Shown here: positions 28,231 to 37,951 of the stretch, piece after piece
Layout of the letters: every line of letters begins with the position of its first letter
Position numbering within the stretch: position 1 is the first letter of the stretch
From: Brenneria corticis
GTDB taxonomy: Bacteria; Pseudomonadota; Gammaproteobacteria; Enterobacterales; Enterobacteriaceae
Direction: 5' to 3'
Length of the DNA stretch: 64,000 nucleotides
NCBI RefSeq assembly: GCF_003115855.1
Contig: NZ_KZ819076.1
Coordinates: 124,001-188,000, forward strand
Made by a program: the position numbers and the translations under genes
Notes under the pieces: model-generated
Told to the model about the DNA's origin: nothing
The model's database searches: none
Seen by the model: the letters and a program-made list of their open reading frames with translations, nothing else

Positions 28231-30588
28231 TCAAAATGCGCGCTGGTAGGGCAAAATACCCGAACGCAGCATTTTTTCGGAGCCCAGACTGTAATTATTG
28301 CTTAAACCACGTAATTCGATATTAAACGACACCTTATTATCATACACGCTGTCGTTGCTTTCCCAGTCGGTGATTTTTCGTTCATACCCGACGCTGACGG
28401 CCCAGCAGCAGGTGTTGTACTGCACCCCGATCAACTGGCTGGCAGGCTGATTGGCCTTGGTATCGTAGTAGTAAGCCCCCACCACGGCCCACTGGTCGAC
28501 GATCGGCCAGCTGGCGGTCACGCCCACCTGCGAAATGCCCTGTTGGAAACCGGGATTGCGCACATTCGGCAGCATGGCCTGAATGTACTCCGGGCTGGCG
28601 AAGCGATAGTTCAACTGTACCAGACGCTCGGCGTCCTTGCGGTATTCCAGCACGGCGTCGCCCAGCGCCACTTCGTTGCGGCGGGCGTCGTACTGCAATC
28701 CGCCCCGCATGCCCCAGTTATCGTCAACCTTCAGATAGGCGTCGCCGGCCCAGACCATGCTTCCGTTATCATCGCTTTGATCGAGCGACATATTGCTATC
28801 GCCGGTACGCGGACGATCAAAGTAATAGATTTGACCCACGGAGGCATTAAAACGTTCAACCAGTTCATCATCATAAATACGCGATGTTACCCCGGTTGCC
28901 AACTGGTTGGCCGAAGCGATACGGTCCAGGCCGCTGTAGCTGCGGTCGCGAAACAGCCCGGAGTAGTCGGCCTGCAGCAGCGTTGAATCATAGGTATGGA
29001 TGTCGCTTTGGTTGCGATAAGGCACATACAGGTACTGCGCCCGCGGCTCCAGCGTTTGGGTATACCCCTGCGACCAGTCCATCTCGCGCTCGAAAACCAC
29101 CTTGCCGTCTATCTTGTACTGCGGCATCACGCGGTTTACCCTGTCTTTCAGATGATGCTTGGAACTGTCGCCGACCGTCGGGTCGGCGCGGTAACGATCG
29201 AGATTTTCCTGCTGGTAATGCGTCGCCAGCAGTTTGGCTTCGGTGTTCAGGCTGCCCCAGCGGTTGGTCAGCGGCAGGCTCAACGCCGGTTCGATATGCA
29301 GACGCGTCGCTTTCGGTCGGTTATCGTTCACATTGGTGAATTTTACCGCCTGACCGTAAAGATGCAGATCGACCGGGCCGATATCATTCTGATAATAATT
29401 GATATCGAGCTGCGGTTCGGCACGGTAGACGTCCCGACTGTTGGCGGTGGAAAATACCTGGAACTGTTTGGTGGAGAGCGTGGTATCCCAGTTTTGATTG
29501 GCGTAGCCCACGCTGAATTTTTGTGAGACGTAGCCGTCGGTGGTGGAACCGTATTCCGAGTCCAGATCGGTGAAATAGCGATCGTCGCTGACTTTGGTAT
29601 AGTCGGAATTGAAACGCCAGACCTGATCCATCACGCCGTTGTGCCGCCAGTGAAACAGCCAGCGGGTGTCGTTATCGTCCAGCGGCGCGTCTTTGGCGTA
29701 TTCATCGTCGCTGGGCAGCCAGTCGAACTGAATGGTGCCGGCGCCGGGGGCGGTCAGATAACGGAATTCGTTCTGCCACTGCATGCCGCGTTTGGTTTGC
29801 AGATGCGGCGTGATGGTGGCGTCAAAATTGGGCGCGATATTCCAGTAATATGGCGTCAGCAGCTCAAATCCGTTGCTGCTGCCGAATTTGGCATTGGGGA
29901 TCAGGAAACCCGAGCGCCGCTTGTCGCCGATGGGCAGTTGCAGGTAAGGGCTGTAAAAAACCGGTACGCCGCCAATCAAAAAGCGCGCGTTCCAGATTTC
30001 GGCAACCTGCTCTTCGCGGTCCTGAATCACTTCCGAACCGACGACGCTCCAGCTATTATCTCCCGGCAGGCAGGAGGTAAAGGTGCCGTTTTCCAAAATG
30101 GTGTAGCGATTACCGTCGCGCACTTTCATTTTGTCGGCGCTGCCGCGTCCCTGACGGCCGACCATCTGATAGTCGCCCTCATACACGTCGGTATCTTTGG
30201 TATTGAGGTTCGACCAGGCCTTGGGGCCTTTCAGAATGACCTGGTTATCGTCGTAATGCACGTCGCCGGTGGCGGTAATGGTACGCGTGGGCGCGCCGTC
30301 CTGAGCGGCGGACGCAATCTGGTTGAGCTCCACCTGCTCGGCGGTCAGGACGCTGTTGCCCTGCTCGATATTGACGTTACCGCTGAACAGGGCGTTGTCA
30401 GGATAGTTGGCCGCGGTTTTGTCGGCCTGAATATTTACCGGCAAATCATTGGGATCGCCGGTGACCAGCGGCCTATTGTACGTAGGTACGCCAAGCATGC
30501 ACTGTTCGGCGAGATCGGCCAGCGTTTGCTGACTGTATAGCGCCGACCAGATCAGGGTGGCCAGCAGGGTTGGGAAACTTTTTTTCAT
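28231..30588 (-). CDS. lptD: LPS-assembly outer-membrane protein LptD
   Basis: LptD, plugged by LptE, inserts lipopolysaccharide into the outer leaflet. The 785-residue product has a 24-residue signal peptide (MKKSFPTLLATLIW... ending TLA), then a jellyroll domain and the beta-barrel. The four cysteines of the inter-domain disulfides are present: Cys30 in EQCMLG, one in FTSCLPGD, and the adjacent pair in NTCCWAV. The ATG at 30588 agrees with E. coli; 12 further codons lie upstream. It is divergent from djlA across 186 bases. In E. coli the promoter is sigma-E dependent, but I could not find a clear sigma-E site here. Confidence 0.97.
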   Translation of the reverse strand: MKKSFPTLLATLIWSALYSQQTLADLAEQCMLGVPTYNRPLVTGDPNDLPVNIQADKTAANYPDNALFSGNVNIEQGNSVLTAEQVELNQIASAAQDGAPTRTITATGDVHYDDNQVILKGPKAWSNLNTKDTDVYEGDYQMVGRQGRGSADKMKVRDGNRYTILENGTFTSCLPGDNSWSVVGSEVIQDREEQVAEIWNARFLIGGVPVFYSPYLQLPIGDKRRSGFLIPNAKFGSSNGFELLTPYYWNIAPNFDATITPHLQTKRGMQWQNEFRYLTAPGAGTIQFDWLPSDDEYAKDAPLDDNDTRWLFHWRHNGVMDQVWRFNSDYTKVSDDRYFTDLDSEYGSTTDGYVSQKFSVGYANQNWDTTLSTKQFQVFSTANSRDVYRAEPQLDINYYQNDIGPVDLHLYGQAVKFTNVNDNRPKATRLHIEPALSLPLTNRWGSLNTEAKLLATHYQQENLDRYRADPTVGDSSKHHLKDRVNRVMPQYKIDGKVVFEREMDWSQGYTQTLEPRAQYLYVPYRNQSDIHTYDSTLLQADYSGLFRDRSYSGLDRIASANQLATGVTSRIYDDELVERFNASVGQIYYFDRPRTGDSNMSLDQSDDNGSMVWAGDAYLKVDDNWGMRGGLQYDARRNEVALGDAVLEYRKDAERLVQLNYRFASPEYIQAMLPNVRNPGFQQGISQVGVTASWPIVDQWAVVGAYYYDTKANQPASQLIGVQYNTCCWAVSVGYERKITDWESNDSVYDNKVSFNIELRGLSNNYSLGSEKMLRSGILPYQRAF

Positions 30589-30774
30589 ACGCGGTATCAG
30601 GTGTTCCGTCATCAGAGGCATCATGCCGGCAAACGGTCAGAGACTATCTCACTCATCAGCGTTGCGCCAGTGTTAAATCCCCACTGTTTAATACGCGCTG
30701 CCGTTAGGTGCAAAGATAAATGACGGGTATGATAAAGCAATTTTTAGCCGGCGGCATGAGGATTTGAGGAGTAT

Positions 30775-31644
30775 ATGCGGTATTGGGGAAAGTTGCTGGG
30801 GCTTGTGCTGGGAATTATCTCCAGCGGCGGCATCTGGGGAATCATCACGGGACTGCTGATGGGGCACTGGCTTGACCGGGCCCGGGCATCGCGTCGCCGT
30901 GACTTTTTCTCCGCCCAGTCCACGCGCCAGTCGCTGTTTTTTCTCACCACCTTCCAGGCGATGGGCCACCTTACCAAATCCAAGGGACGGGTAACGGAAG
31001 CGGATATCCAGATCGCCACCAGGGTGATGGATCGCCTTGAGCTGTTCGGCGAGGCGAGAGCCGCGGCGCAGCAGGCTTTTCGCGAAGGCAAGGCCAGCCA
31101 TTTCCCGCTGCGGCTTAGGCTGCGCAAACTGCGCGATGCCTGCCTGGGGCGTTTTGATCTGATTAAGATGTTTCTGGAAATTCAGCTGCAGGTGGCGTTT
31201 GTCGACGGCGTGCTGCATCCGAATGAAAGGCGTTTGCTGTATGTTATCGCCGACGAACTGGGCGTGACCCGCGAGCAGTTCGAGTTTTTTCTGCGCAATA
31301 TGGAAAGTTCGGCCTACCACGCCAGGCAAGGCGACGGCAGACAGGGCGGAAAGTCCCACCAGCGCCGCGGCCAGTCGTCCGGCGGCCATTCTTACGGCGG
31401 GCAGCGGCAGCCGGTATCCCCGCGCGGACCCACGCTGGAAAGCGCCTGCCGTACGCTGGGCGTACGGCGCAACGATGATGCGGCGACGATTAAGCGCGCC
31501 TATCGTAAGCTGATGAGCGAGCACCACCCGGATAAGCTGGTGGCGAAGGGGCTATCGCCGAGGATGATGGATATGGCCAAGCGCAAGGCTCAGGATATTC
31601 AGGCCGCCTATGAACTGCTGAAAAGCGCCGATCAATTAAAGTAA
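30775..31644 (+). CDS. djlA: Membrane-anchored J-domain protein DjlA
   Basis: DjlA is a DnaK co-chaperone held in the inner membrane. In E. coli its overproduction activates the Rcs phosphorelay. The 289-residue product has an N-terminal membrane helix with glycine spacing (about 6-29), a TerB-like helical domain at about 50-180, and a Gly/Ser/Gln/His-rich linker of about 40 residues that makes it longer than the 271-residue E. coli protein. The C-terminal J domain has HHPDK near 258. GAGGAG precedes the ATG. It is convergent with rluA. Confidence 0.96.
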   Translation: MRYWGKLLGLVLGIISSGGIWGIITGLLMGHWLDRARASRRRDFFSAQSTRQSLFFLTTFQAMGHLTKSKGRVTEADIQIATRVMDRLELFGEARAAAQQAFREGKASHFPLRLRLRKLRDACLGRFDLIKMFLEIQLQVAFVDGVLHPNERRLLYVIADELGVTREQFEFFLRNMESSAYHARQGDGRQGGKSHQRRGQSSGGHSYGGQRQPVSPRGPTLESACRTLGVRRNDDAATIKRAYRKLMSEHHPDKLVAKGLSPRMMDMAKRKAQDIQAAYELLKSADQLK

Positions 31645-31698
31645 CGACGTCTCCTTTTTCCCGCCTTTATCGTTCTCTGCTGCCGCCCGCTATCGCCC

Positions 31699-32352
31699 TT
31701 AAAAGTCCGCCTCACAGCGAAAGTGCATCGGCGCGTTGAATTGCGGGTGGGTGATGCACAGCTCCTGGGCGTGAAGCAGCAGACGGGGCGCCAGCGCTTT
31801 GGCGGCGGGATGGGCATAAAAGCCGTCGCCGAGAATCGGGTGGCCCAACGCCAGCAGATGGACGCGCAGCTGGTGAGAGCGTCCGGTGATCGGCATCAGC
31901 CTGACGCGGGTGGTGCCGTCGCCGTCGCGCGACAAAACCTGATATTCGGTTTGCGCGGCTTTCCCCTGCTCAAAACAGACTTTCTGTTTGGGCCGGTTCG
32001 GCCAGTCGCAAATCAGCGGCAGGTCGATCAATCCCTCATCCCGCTCCATTATCCCCCAGACGCGGGCGATATAGGACTTTTTGGGCTCGCGTTCGCGGAA
32101 CTGGCGCTTTAACTCACGCTCGGCCGCTTTGGTCAGCGCCACAACCATCACCCCGCTGGTGGCCATATCCAGACGATGGACCGACTGGGCGTCGGGGTAG
32201 TCGGCCTGAATGCGGCTCATCACGCTGTCCTTGTGTTCCGGCGCGCGGCCGGGAACGGAGAGCAAGCCGCTGGGCTTGTTCACCACCATGATGTGCCGAT
32301 CCTGATACAGGATATGCAGCCAGGGATCGGCGGGGGGGTTGTAGGCTTCCAT
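31699..32352 (-). CDS. rluA: Dual-specificity pseudouridine synthase RluA
   Basis: RluA converts U746 of 23S rRNA and U32 of several tRNAs to pseudouridine. The 217-residue product carries the catalytic motif HRLDMATSGVMVVA (Asp near 63), NKPSGLLSVPGR near the N-terminus, and the conserved GRSHQLRVHLLALGHPILGD. It lies 20 bases downstream of rapA on the same strand, as in E. coli, so it may be read through from rapA. Confidence 0.97.
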   Translation of the reverse strand: MEAYNPPADPWLHILYQDRHIMVVNKPSGLLSVPGRAPEHKDSVMSRIQADYPDAQSVHRLDMATSGVMVVALTKAAERELKRQFREREPKKSYIARVWGIMERDEGLIDLPLICDWPNRPKQKVCFEQGKAAQTEYQVLSRDGDGTTRVRLMPITGRSHQLRVHLLALGHPILGDGFYAHPAAKALAPRLLLHAQELCITHPQFNAPMHFRCEADF

Positions 32353-32372
32353 CGATAATGCCTTTCTCCCGG

Positions 32373-35276
32373 CTACTGGTGGGTGACCACCACCAGGCGA
32401 ATGGCGTCCAGACGCCAGTTTGCCTGATGAAGGTTACGCAACACCTGCTCGCGCTGATTTTCCAGCGCGCTCAATTCATCGTCGCGAATATTCGGGTTGA
32501 CGGCCTTGAGCGCTTCCAGACGTTCCAGCTCGCGGCGCAATTGCTGGTCCGCCTGCTGCTGGGCATCGGCGATCAGCCGACGCGCCTGTTCTTCCACCAG
32601 CGCTTCCGCCTGCTTGAGCATGGCGTGCACGTCCGCCTGGACGGCGTTCACCAGTTTGCTCGAGGTATGGCGGTTGACGGCGCTGAGCTGGCGGTTAAAG
32701 CTTTCAAACTCCACCTGTCCGGCCAGGTCGGCGCCTTTGCGGTCCATCAGCAGGCGCACCGGCGTCGGCGGCAGGAAGCGCGTCAACTGTAAATGTTTCG
32801 GCGCCTGCGCCTCCACCACGTAGACCAGCTCCGCCAGCAGCGTGCCGACCGGCAACGCCTTGTTCTTCAACAGCGACACGGCGCAGCTGCCGGTATCGCC
32901 GGAGAGGATCAAATCAAGCCCGTTGCGGATCAGCGGATGCTCCCAACTGATAAACTGCGCGTCTTCGCGCGACAGCGCCTGTTCGCGATCGAAGGTGATG
33001 GTGCAGCCGTCCTGCGGCAGGCCGGGGAAGTCGGGCACCAGCATATGGTCGGACGGCGTCAGAATAATCAGATTATCGCTGCGATCCTCCTGATTAATGC
33101 CCACGATATCAAACAGATTAAGCGCAAAGGTGACCAGATTAACGTCGTTATCCTGTTCGGCGATGCCCTGCGCCAGCTTCTGCGCCTGTTCGCCGCCGTT
33201 GGAATGCATTTCCAGCAGGCGGTCGCGCCCTTGCTCAAGCTGCTGTTTAAGCTGTTCATGCTGCTGGCGGCAGAGACGGATAAATTCATCCAGACCCTGC
33301 TGTTCGCCCGGCGCGGTCAGTCGTTCAATCAGCTGCGCATAATGGGCGTCATAGATGGTGCGGCCCGTCGGGCAGGTGTGCTCGAATGCGTCCAGCCCTT
33401 CGTGATACCAGCGCACCAGCAGCGCCTGGGCGGTATTTTCCAGATACGGGATCAGGATCTGGATCTGCTGCGTCTGGCCGATGCGATCCAACCGCCCGAT
33501 GCGCTGTTCCAGCAGATCGGGGTTGAACGGCAGATCGAACATGATCAGCTGGCTGGCGAACTGGAAGTTGCGGCCTTCGGAACCGATCTCCGAGCAGATC
33601 AGCACCTGCGCGCCTTCTTCCTCGGAGGCGAAATAGGCGGCCGCCCGGTCGCGCTCAAGAATGGACAGCCCTTCGTGGAAAACGGCGGCGCGAATGGCTT
33701 CGCGGGTGCGCAGCACCTGTTCCAGCTGCAGCGCGGTGGCGGCCTGCGCGCAGATCACCAGCACTTTTTCGTGGCGGTTGGCGGTCAGGTAATTGAGCAG
33801 CCACTCGACGCGGGGATCGAAATTCCACCAGGTGGCGTCGTTCCCTTCCAACTGCTGATAAATCTGCTCCGGGTAGAGCATATCGCGCGCGCGGGCTTCG
33901 GGCGCTTTGTTGGCGCCCATAATGGCGGACACTTTTATCGCCGTCTGATACTGGGCCGGCAGCGGCAGGCGGATTTGATGCAGAATACGCTGCGGGAAGC
34001 CTTTCACCCCCTGACGGGTATTACGGAACAGCACGCGGCTGGTGCCGTGGCGATCCATCAGCATGGCGATCAGTTCCTGCCGCGCGCGCAGGTTGTCTTC
34101 GCTGTCGCTGTTAATCGCTTTCAGCAGCGGTTCGATATCCTGCTCGCCGAGCAGTTCGCTCAGCACGTTTAGCTCAGGCGTTTTGGCTTTTTCTCCCGCC
34201 AGCAGCAGCGTTACCGCATCGGCCACCGGGCGGTATTGCCGCTGTTCGGCGACGAATTCCCGATAGTCGTGGAAGCGATTCGGATCGAGCAGGCGCAGAC
34301 GGGCGAAATGGCTTTGCTGGCCCAGCTGTTCCGGCGTGGCGGTAAGCAGCAGTACCGCCGGAATATTGGCGGCCAGGCGTTCGACCGCCTGATATTCGGG
34401 GCTGGGCGCCTCTTCGCTCCAGGAGAGGTGATGCGCCTCATCCACCACCAGCAGGCCCCAGTCGGCATTGACCAACTGTTCGAAACGCTGCGCATTGCGC
34501 CGTACGAAGTCCAGCGAACAGATGACCAACTGCTCGGTTTCAAAGGGGTTGCCGCTGTCCAGCTTCGCTTCCGCGTAGCGTTCATCGTCAAACAGCGAGA
34601 ACAGCAGGTTGAAGCGGCGCAGCATCTCCACCAGCCATTGGTGCTGCAGGGTTTCCGGCACCACGATTAGCACCCGCTCGGCGCGGCCGGCCAGCAGTTG
34701 CTGATGGATGATCATCCCGGCCTCGATGGTTTTCCCCAGGCCGACCTCATCCGCCAGCAGAACGCGCGGCGCGTGGCGCTGCCCGACTTCGTAGGCGATA
34801 TGCAGCTGATGCGGGATCAGGCTGGCGCGCATGCCGCGCAGGCCGCCCCACTGCTGTAGCGCCTGTTCGTGCTGATGTTTACGCGCGCGGTAGCGCAGGG
34901 CGAAGCGATCCATACGGTCGATCTGGCCGGCGAACAGGCGATCCTGCGGCTTGTTGAACGTCAGCTTGCTATCCAGCATGATTTCGCGCAGTTCGGCCGG
35001 AGCCTCGTTATCCAGACGCTGGCCGCGATACACCAGCAGCCCGTTCTCATCGCCGACGCTGTCTACTTTCAGCTGCCAGCCTTCGTGGCTGGTGACGATA
35101 TCGCCGGGGTTGAACATCACCCGGGTGATGGGCGCATCGCTTCTGGAATAGAGTCGGTTTTCATCGCTGGCAGGGAAAAGCAGGGTGACCATGCGGTTGT
35201 CGACCGCAATCACCGTACCCAATCCAAGTTCGCTTTCCGTATCGCTGATCCAGCGCTGACCAAGTGTAAAAGGCAT
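32373..35276 (-). CDS. rapA: RNA polymerase-recycling SWI2/SNF2 ATPase RapA
   Basis: RapA (HepA) binds RNA polymerase and uses ATP to release it from stalled post-termination complexes. The 967-residue product begins with tudor-like N-terminal domains (FTLGQRWISDTESELGLG). The Swi2/Snf2 helicase core has Walker A LADEVGLGKTIEAG near 170-183, the DEAH box VVDEAHHLSW, LLLTATPEQ, and in lobe 2 QRIGRLDRIGQ. A long C-terminal region follows. Length and motifs match the family. Confidence 0.98.
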   Translation of the reverse strand: MPFTLGQRWISDTESELGLGTVIAVDNRMVTLLFPASDENRLYSRSDAPITRVMFNPGDIVTSHEGWQLKVDSVGDENGLLVYRGQRLDNEAPAELREIMLDSKLTFNKPQDRLFAGQIDRMDRFALRYRARKHQHEQALQQWGGLRGMRASLIPHQLHIAYEVGQRHAPRVLLADEVGLGKTIEAGMIIHQQLLAGRAERVLIVVPETLQHQWLVEMLRRFNLLFSLFDDERYAEAKLDSGNPFETEQLVICSLDFVRRNAQRFEQLVNADWGLLVVDEAHHLSWSEEAPSPEYQAVERLAANIPAVLLLTATPEQLGQQSHFARLRLLDPNRFHDYREFVAEQRQYRPVADAVTLLLAGEKAKTPELNVLSELLGEQDIEPLLKAINSDSEDNLRARQELIAMLMDRHGTSRVLFRNTRQGVKGFPQRILHQIRLPLPAQYQTAIKVSAIMGANKAPEARARDMLYPEQIYQQLEGNDATWWNFDPRVEWLLNYLTANRHEKVLVICAQAATALQLEQVLRTREAIRAAVFHEGLSILERDRAAAYFASEEEGAQVLICSEIGSEGRNFQFASQLIMFDLPFNPDLLEQRIGRLDRIGQTQQIQILIPYLENTAQALLVRWYHEGLDAFEHTCPTGRTIYDAHYAQLIERLTAPGEQQGLDEFIRLCRQQHEQLKQQLEQGRDRLLEMHSNGGEQAQKLAQGIAEQDNDVNLVTFALNLFDIVGINQEDRSDNLIILTPSDHMLVPDFPGLPQDGCTITFDREQALSREDAQFISWEHPLIRNGLDLILSGDTGSCAVSLLKNKALPVGTLLAELVYVVEAQAPKHLQLTRFLPPTPVRLLMDRKGADLAGQVEFESFNRQLSAVNRHTSSKLVNAVQADVHAMLKQAEALVEEQARRLIADAQQQADQQLRRELERLEALKAVNPNIRDDELSALENQREQVLRNLHQANWRLDAIRLVVVTHQ

Positions 35277-35450
35277 AAATTCTTAGCTCGATTTTTGTCT
35301 GTGTCGGTATAGAGTCGGGTTCTATTTCGCCATGCGCATTCGGCACGAAGAAGATAATGGTGTTGTCGATGTCGATTGAGAAAGGGCGTTATGGTAATGG
35401 AAGGCGACGCGTTCGTCACCTGCTCAAAAGCCCGCAGCGGACGCCGATGA

Positions 35451-37817
35451 TTAAAATAACCCCATCTGACCGGTAATCAAGGTAGTGAAATCGTCGTGCA
35501 GAAAGGGAAGAATGGCATCGGCCACCGGCTGTAGCTGGCGCTCGACGTAGTGCTGATAGTCCAGCGGCGAATGCCGGGTTTCCAGCGGTTCCGGCCCGCT
35601 GGTGGTGATGACGTAGCTAATCCAGCCGCCGTTTTGATATTGCAGCGGTCGCCCCTGTCGGCGATTGTAGTCATCGGCGATTTTGGCCGCCCGCGCATGG
35701 GGCGGCACGTTGCGCTGATAGTCGTCGAGCCGGCGGCGCAGCCGTTTACGGTAAACCAGCAGCGCATCGAATTCGCCGTTCAGGGTTTTCGCCACATAGT
35801 CCCGCAGCCATTGCTGATAAGGCCGTTGCTGAAAGATAAGCAGATAAAGCTGCTGCTGAAAATGTTGCGCCAGCGGCGTCCAGTCGGTGCGCACCGTTTC
35901 CAGTCCCTTAAAAATCATTTTTTCGCCCTGGGGCGTATCAATCATCCCGGCGTAGCGCTTTTTACTGCCCTGTTCGGCGCCGCGAATGGTGGGCATCAGA
36001 AAACGGCGGAAGTGGGTTTCAAACTCCAGCTCCAGCGCGCTGGTCAGCCCGTGGGTTTGCAGCAGATGCGTGCGCCACCACTGGTTGACCTGCCGCACCA
36101 GCGTATCGCCGATGCGGGCCGCCTCTTCCTGCGTATGGGCGCGCCGCAGCCAGACAAAAGTTGAGTCGGTATCGCCGTAGATCACCTGATAACCCTGTTG
36201 TTCGATCAGTTCGCGCGTTTTGCGCATGATTTCATGACCGCGCAGGGTGATGGAAGAGGCCAGCCGGGGATCGAAAAAGCGGCAGCCGCTGGCGCCGAGC
36301 ACGCCGTAAAAGGCGTTCATGATGATCTTCAGCGCCTGGGAGAGCGGTTGGTTGCCGATGCGTTTGGCGGCCTCGCGCCCTTGCCAGATATGCTCGACGA
36401 TGGCCGGCAGGCAGTGCTGCCGGCGGGAAAACCAGGCGCCGAGAAAACCGGCGACGGCGTGCCGTTCGTCCGGGTGCTGCATTCCCACCGCCAGACCCAC
36501 CGGGTCGATCAGGAAGGTGCGGATAATTGACGGATACAGGCTTTTGTAATCCAGCACCAGCACCGAATCGTATAAACCGGGGCGGGAATCCATCACGAAT
36601 CCGCCGGGGCTGGCTTGCGGCGCGACCTCTCCCAGGTTAGGCGCCGCATAGCCCATGCGATGCATGCGCGGCAGGTAGAGGTGGGTAAAGGCGGCGACGG
36701 AGCCGCCGCTGCGATCGGCGGCCAGGCCGGTCACGTTGGCGCGCTCCAGTAAAAAACGCATCAGTTCCGTTTTGGCGAAAATACGGGTAACCAGTTCGCA
36801 GTCCTGCAGGTTATAGCGTGCGAGGGCCGGTTTATCTTCGGCGAAGCGGCGGTCGATTTCGTCCATGCGCTGGTAGGGGGTATCGATGGCTTTCCCCTCG
36901 CCCAGCAGCGCCTGTGCGACAAATTCCAGGCTGAAGGAAGCGAAATTCCAGGTGGCGGACTTAAGCGCCTCGATGCCGTCAATAATCAGCCGGCCCGCGG
37001 CGCCGGCAAAAAAATGCCCCGGCTTGAAGCCGTGCTCGCGCCACTCCAGTTCACCGCCGTTGCGGCCCAGCCGCAGCGGGATACGGTAGCGCTCGGCGTG
37101 TTTTTGCAATACCCGCAGGTCGAACTGCACCAGATTCCAGCCGATAATGGCGTCAGGATCGTGTCGTTGCAGCCACTGGTTCAGCTTTTCCAGCAGTTGC
37201 GGGCGGCTGGCGACATATTCCAGCGTAAAATCATCGGCGTCGGCGGCATGCCCGTTGGCCGGGCCGAGCATATAAACCTGACGTTGACCGCAGCCTTGCA
37301 GGCCGATGCAGTACAGCTCGCCGTGGCGGTTGGTTTCGATATCCAGCGAAACCAGCTTGAGGTCGGGGCGGTAATCGGGATTGGGCTTCATCCGCGCCTG
37401 GGTCAGCAGGCCGGGCGACGCGCGCTCGCCGCTCAGCCAGACGGAGGCGGTAATAAAGCGCTCCATCAGAAAACGGTCGGGCGGGCGGATATCCGCCTCA
37501 TAGACCTGAACCCCGTCTTCGCGCAGCAGCTTTTCCAGCCGCAGCAACTGGCGGTATTGCCCGCAATACAGCCCCAGCAGGGGCTGATGATGAAAATCCT
37601 GCAGTTCCAGCGGCTTTAGCTGCCAGCCTCTCTCTTTGGCTAATAGGCGGCCGGCCTGGTCCTGCTGCGCGACGGGGATAAAAGCGACGGCCTGTTGCGC
37701 GGGCAGGCGGGCCAGCAGCGGACCGTCGTCGGTGGCGAGCCAGAATTCCACCTGGGCGCCGGCGGGGGCGTCATGCCAGTGGCGGGTGAGAATAAAGCCC
37801 TGACGAGTCTCGGTCAC
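35451..37817 (-). CDS. polB: DNA polymerase II
   Basis: Pol II is the SOS-induced family B polymerase for translesion synthesis and fork restart. The 788-residue product has the 3'-5' exonuclease motifs SLDIETN (near 156), IGWNLVQFDLRVL and YNLQDCELV. The polymerase motifs are DYKSLYPSIIRTF, KIIMNAFYGVLG and YGDTDSTFV. It lies 174 bases upstream of rapA. E. coli has araDABC after polB; here a diguanylate cyclase and transporter cluster follow instead. A LexA box was not recognised with confidence in the 134-base upstream gap. Confidence 0.97.
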   Translation of the reverse strand: MTETRQGFILTRHWHDAPAGAQVEFWLATDDGPLLARLPAQQAVAFIPVAQQDQAGRLLAKERGWQLKPLELQDFHHQPLLGLYCGQYRQLLRLEKLLREDGVQVYEADIRPPDRFLMERFITASVWLSGERASPGLLTQARMKPNPDYRPDLKLVSLDIETNRHGELYCIGLQGCGQRQVYMLGPANGHAADADDFTLEYVASRPQLLEKLNQWLQRHDPDAIIGWNLVQFDLRVLQKHAERYRIPLRLGRNGGELEWREHGFKPGHFFAGAAGRLIIDGIEALKSATWNFASFSLEFVAQALLGEGKAIDTPYQRMDEIDRRFAEDKPALARYNLQDCELVTRIFAKTELMRFLLERANVTGLAADRSGGSVAAFTHLYLPRMHRMGYAAPNLGEVAPQASPGGFVMDSRPGLYDSVLVLDYKSLYPSIIRTFLIDPVGLAVGMQHPDERHAVAGFLGAWFSRRQHCLPAIVEHIWQGREAAKRIGNQPLSQALKIIMNAFYGVLGASGCRFFDPRLASSITLRGHEIMRKTRELIEQQGYQVIYGDTDSTFVWLRRAHTQEEAARIGDTLVRQVNQWWRTHLLQTHGLTSALELEFETHFRRFLMPTIRGAEQGSKKRYAGMIDTPQGEKMIFKGLETVRTDWTPLAQHFQQQLYLLIFQQRPYQQWLRDYVAKTLNGEFDALLVYRKRLRRRLDDYQRNVPPHARAAKIADDYNRRQGRPLQYQNGGWISYVITTSGPEPLETRHSPLDYQHYVERQLQPVADAILPFLHDDFTTLITGQMGLF

Positions 37818-37951
37818 TAAGGCTGCCTTTTCGTTGTTTGCCGGGGGAGAAAGAGGATTAAGTATGGTTATTTATACAGGTGATGTCCAGCGGTTTGCCG
37901 ACATCGCCCGTTGAACGGCAGAGGGGAATTAAAGCCGCCATCCCGGCGGAC

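Noticed and set aside
30589..30774. Sigma-E promoter for lptD
   Set aside because: Expected from E. coli, but no GGAACTT-like element with a proper -10 was seen in the spacer.
32793..34172. 459-codon plus-strand open frame inside rapA
   Set aside because: Shadow of rapA on the opposite strand, with no recognisable motif.
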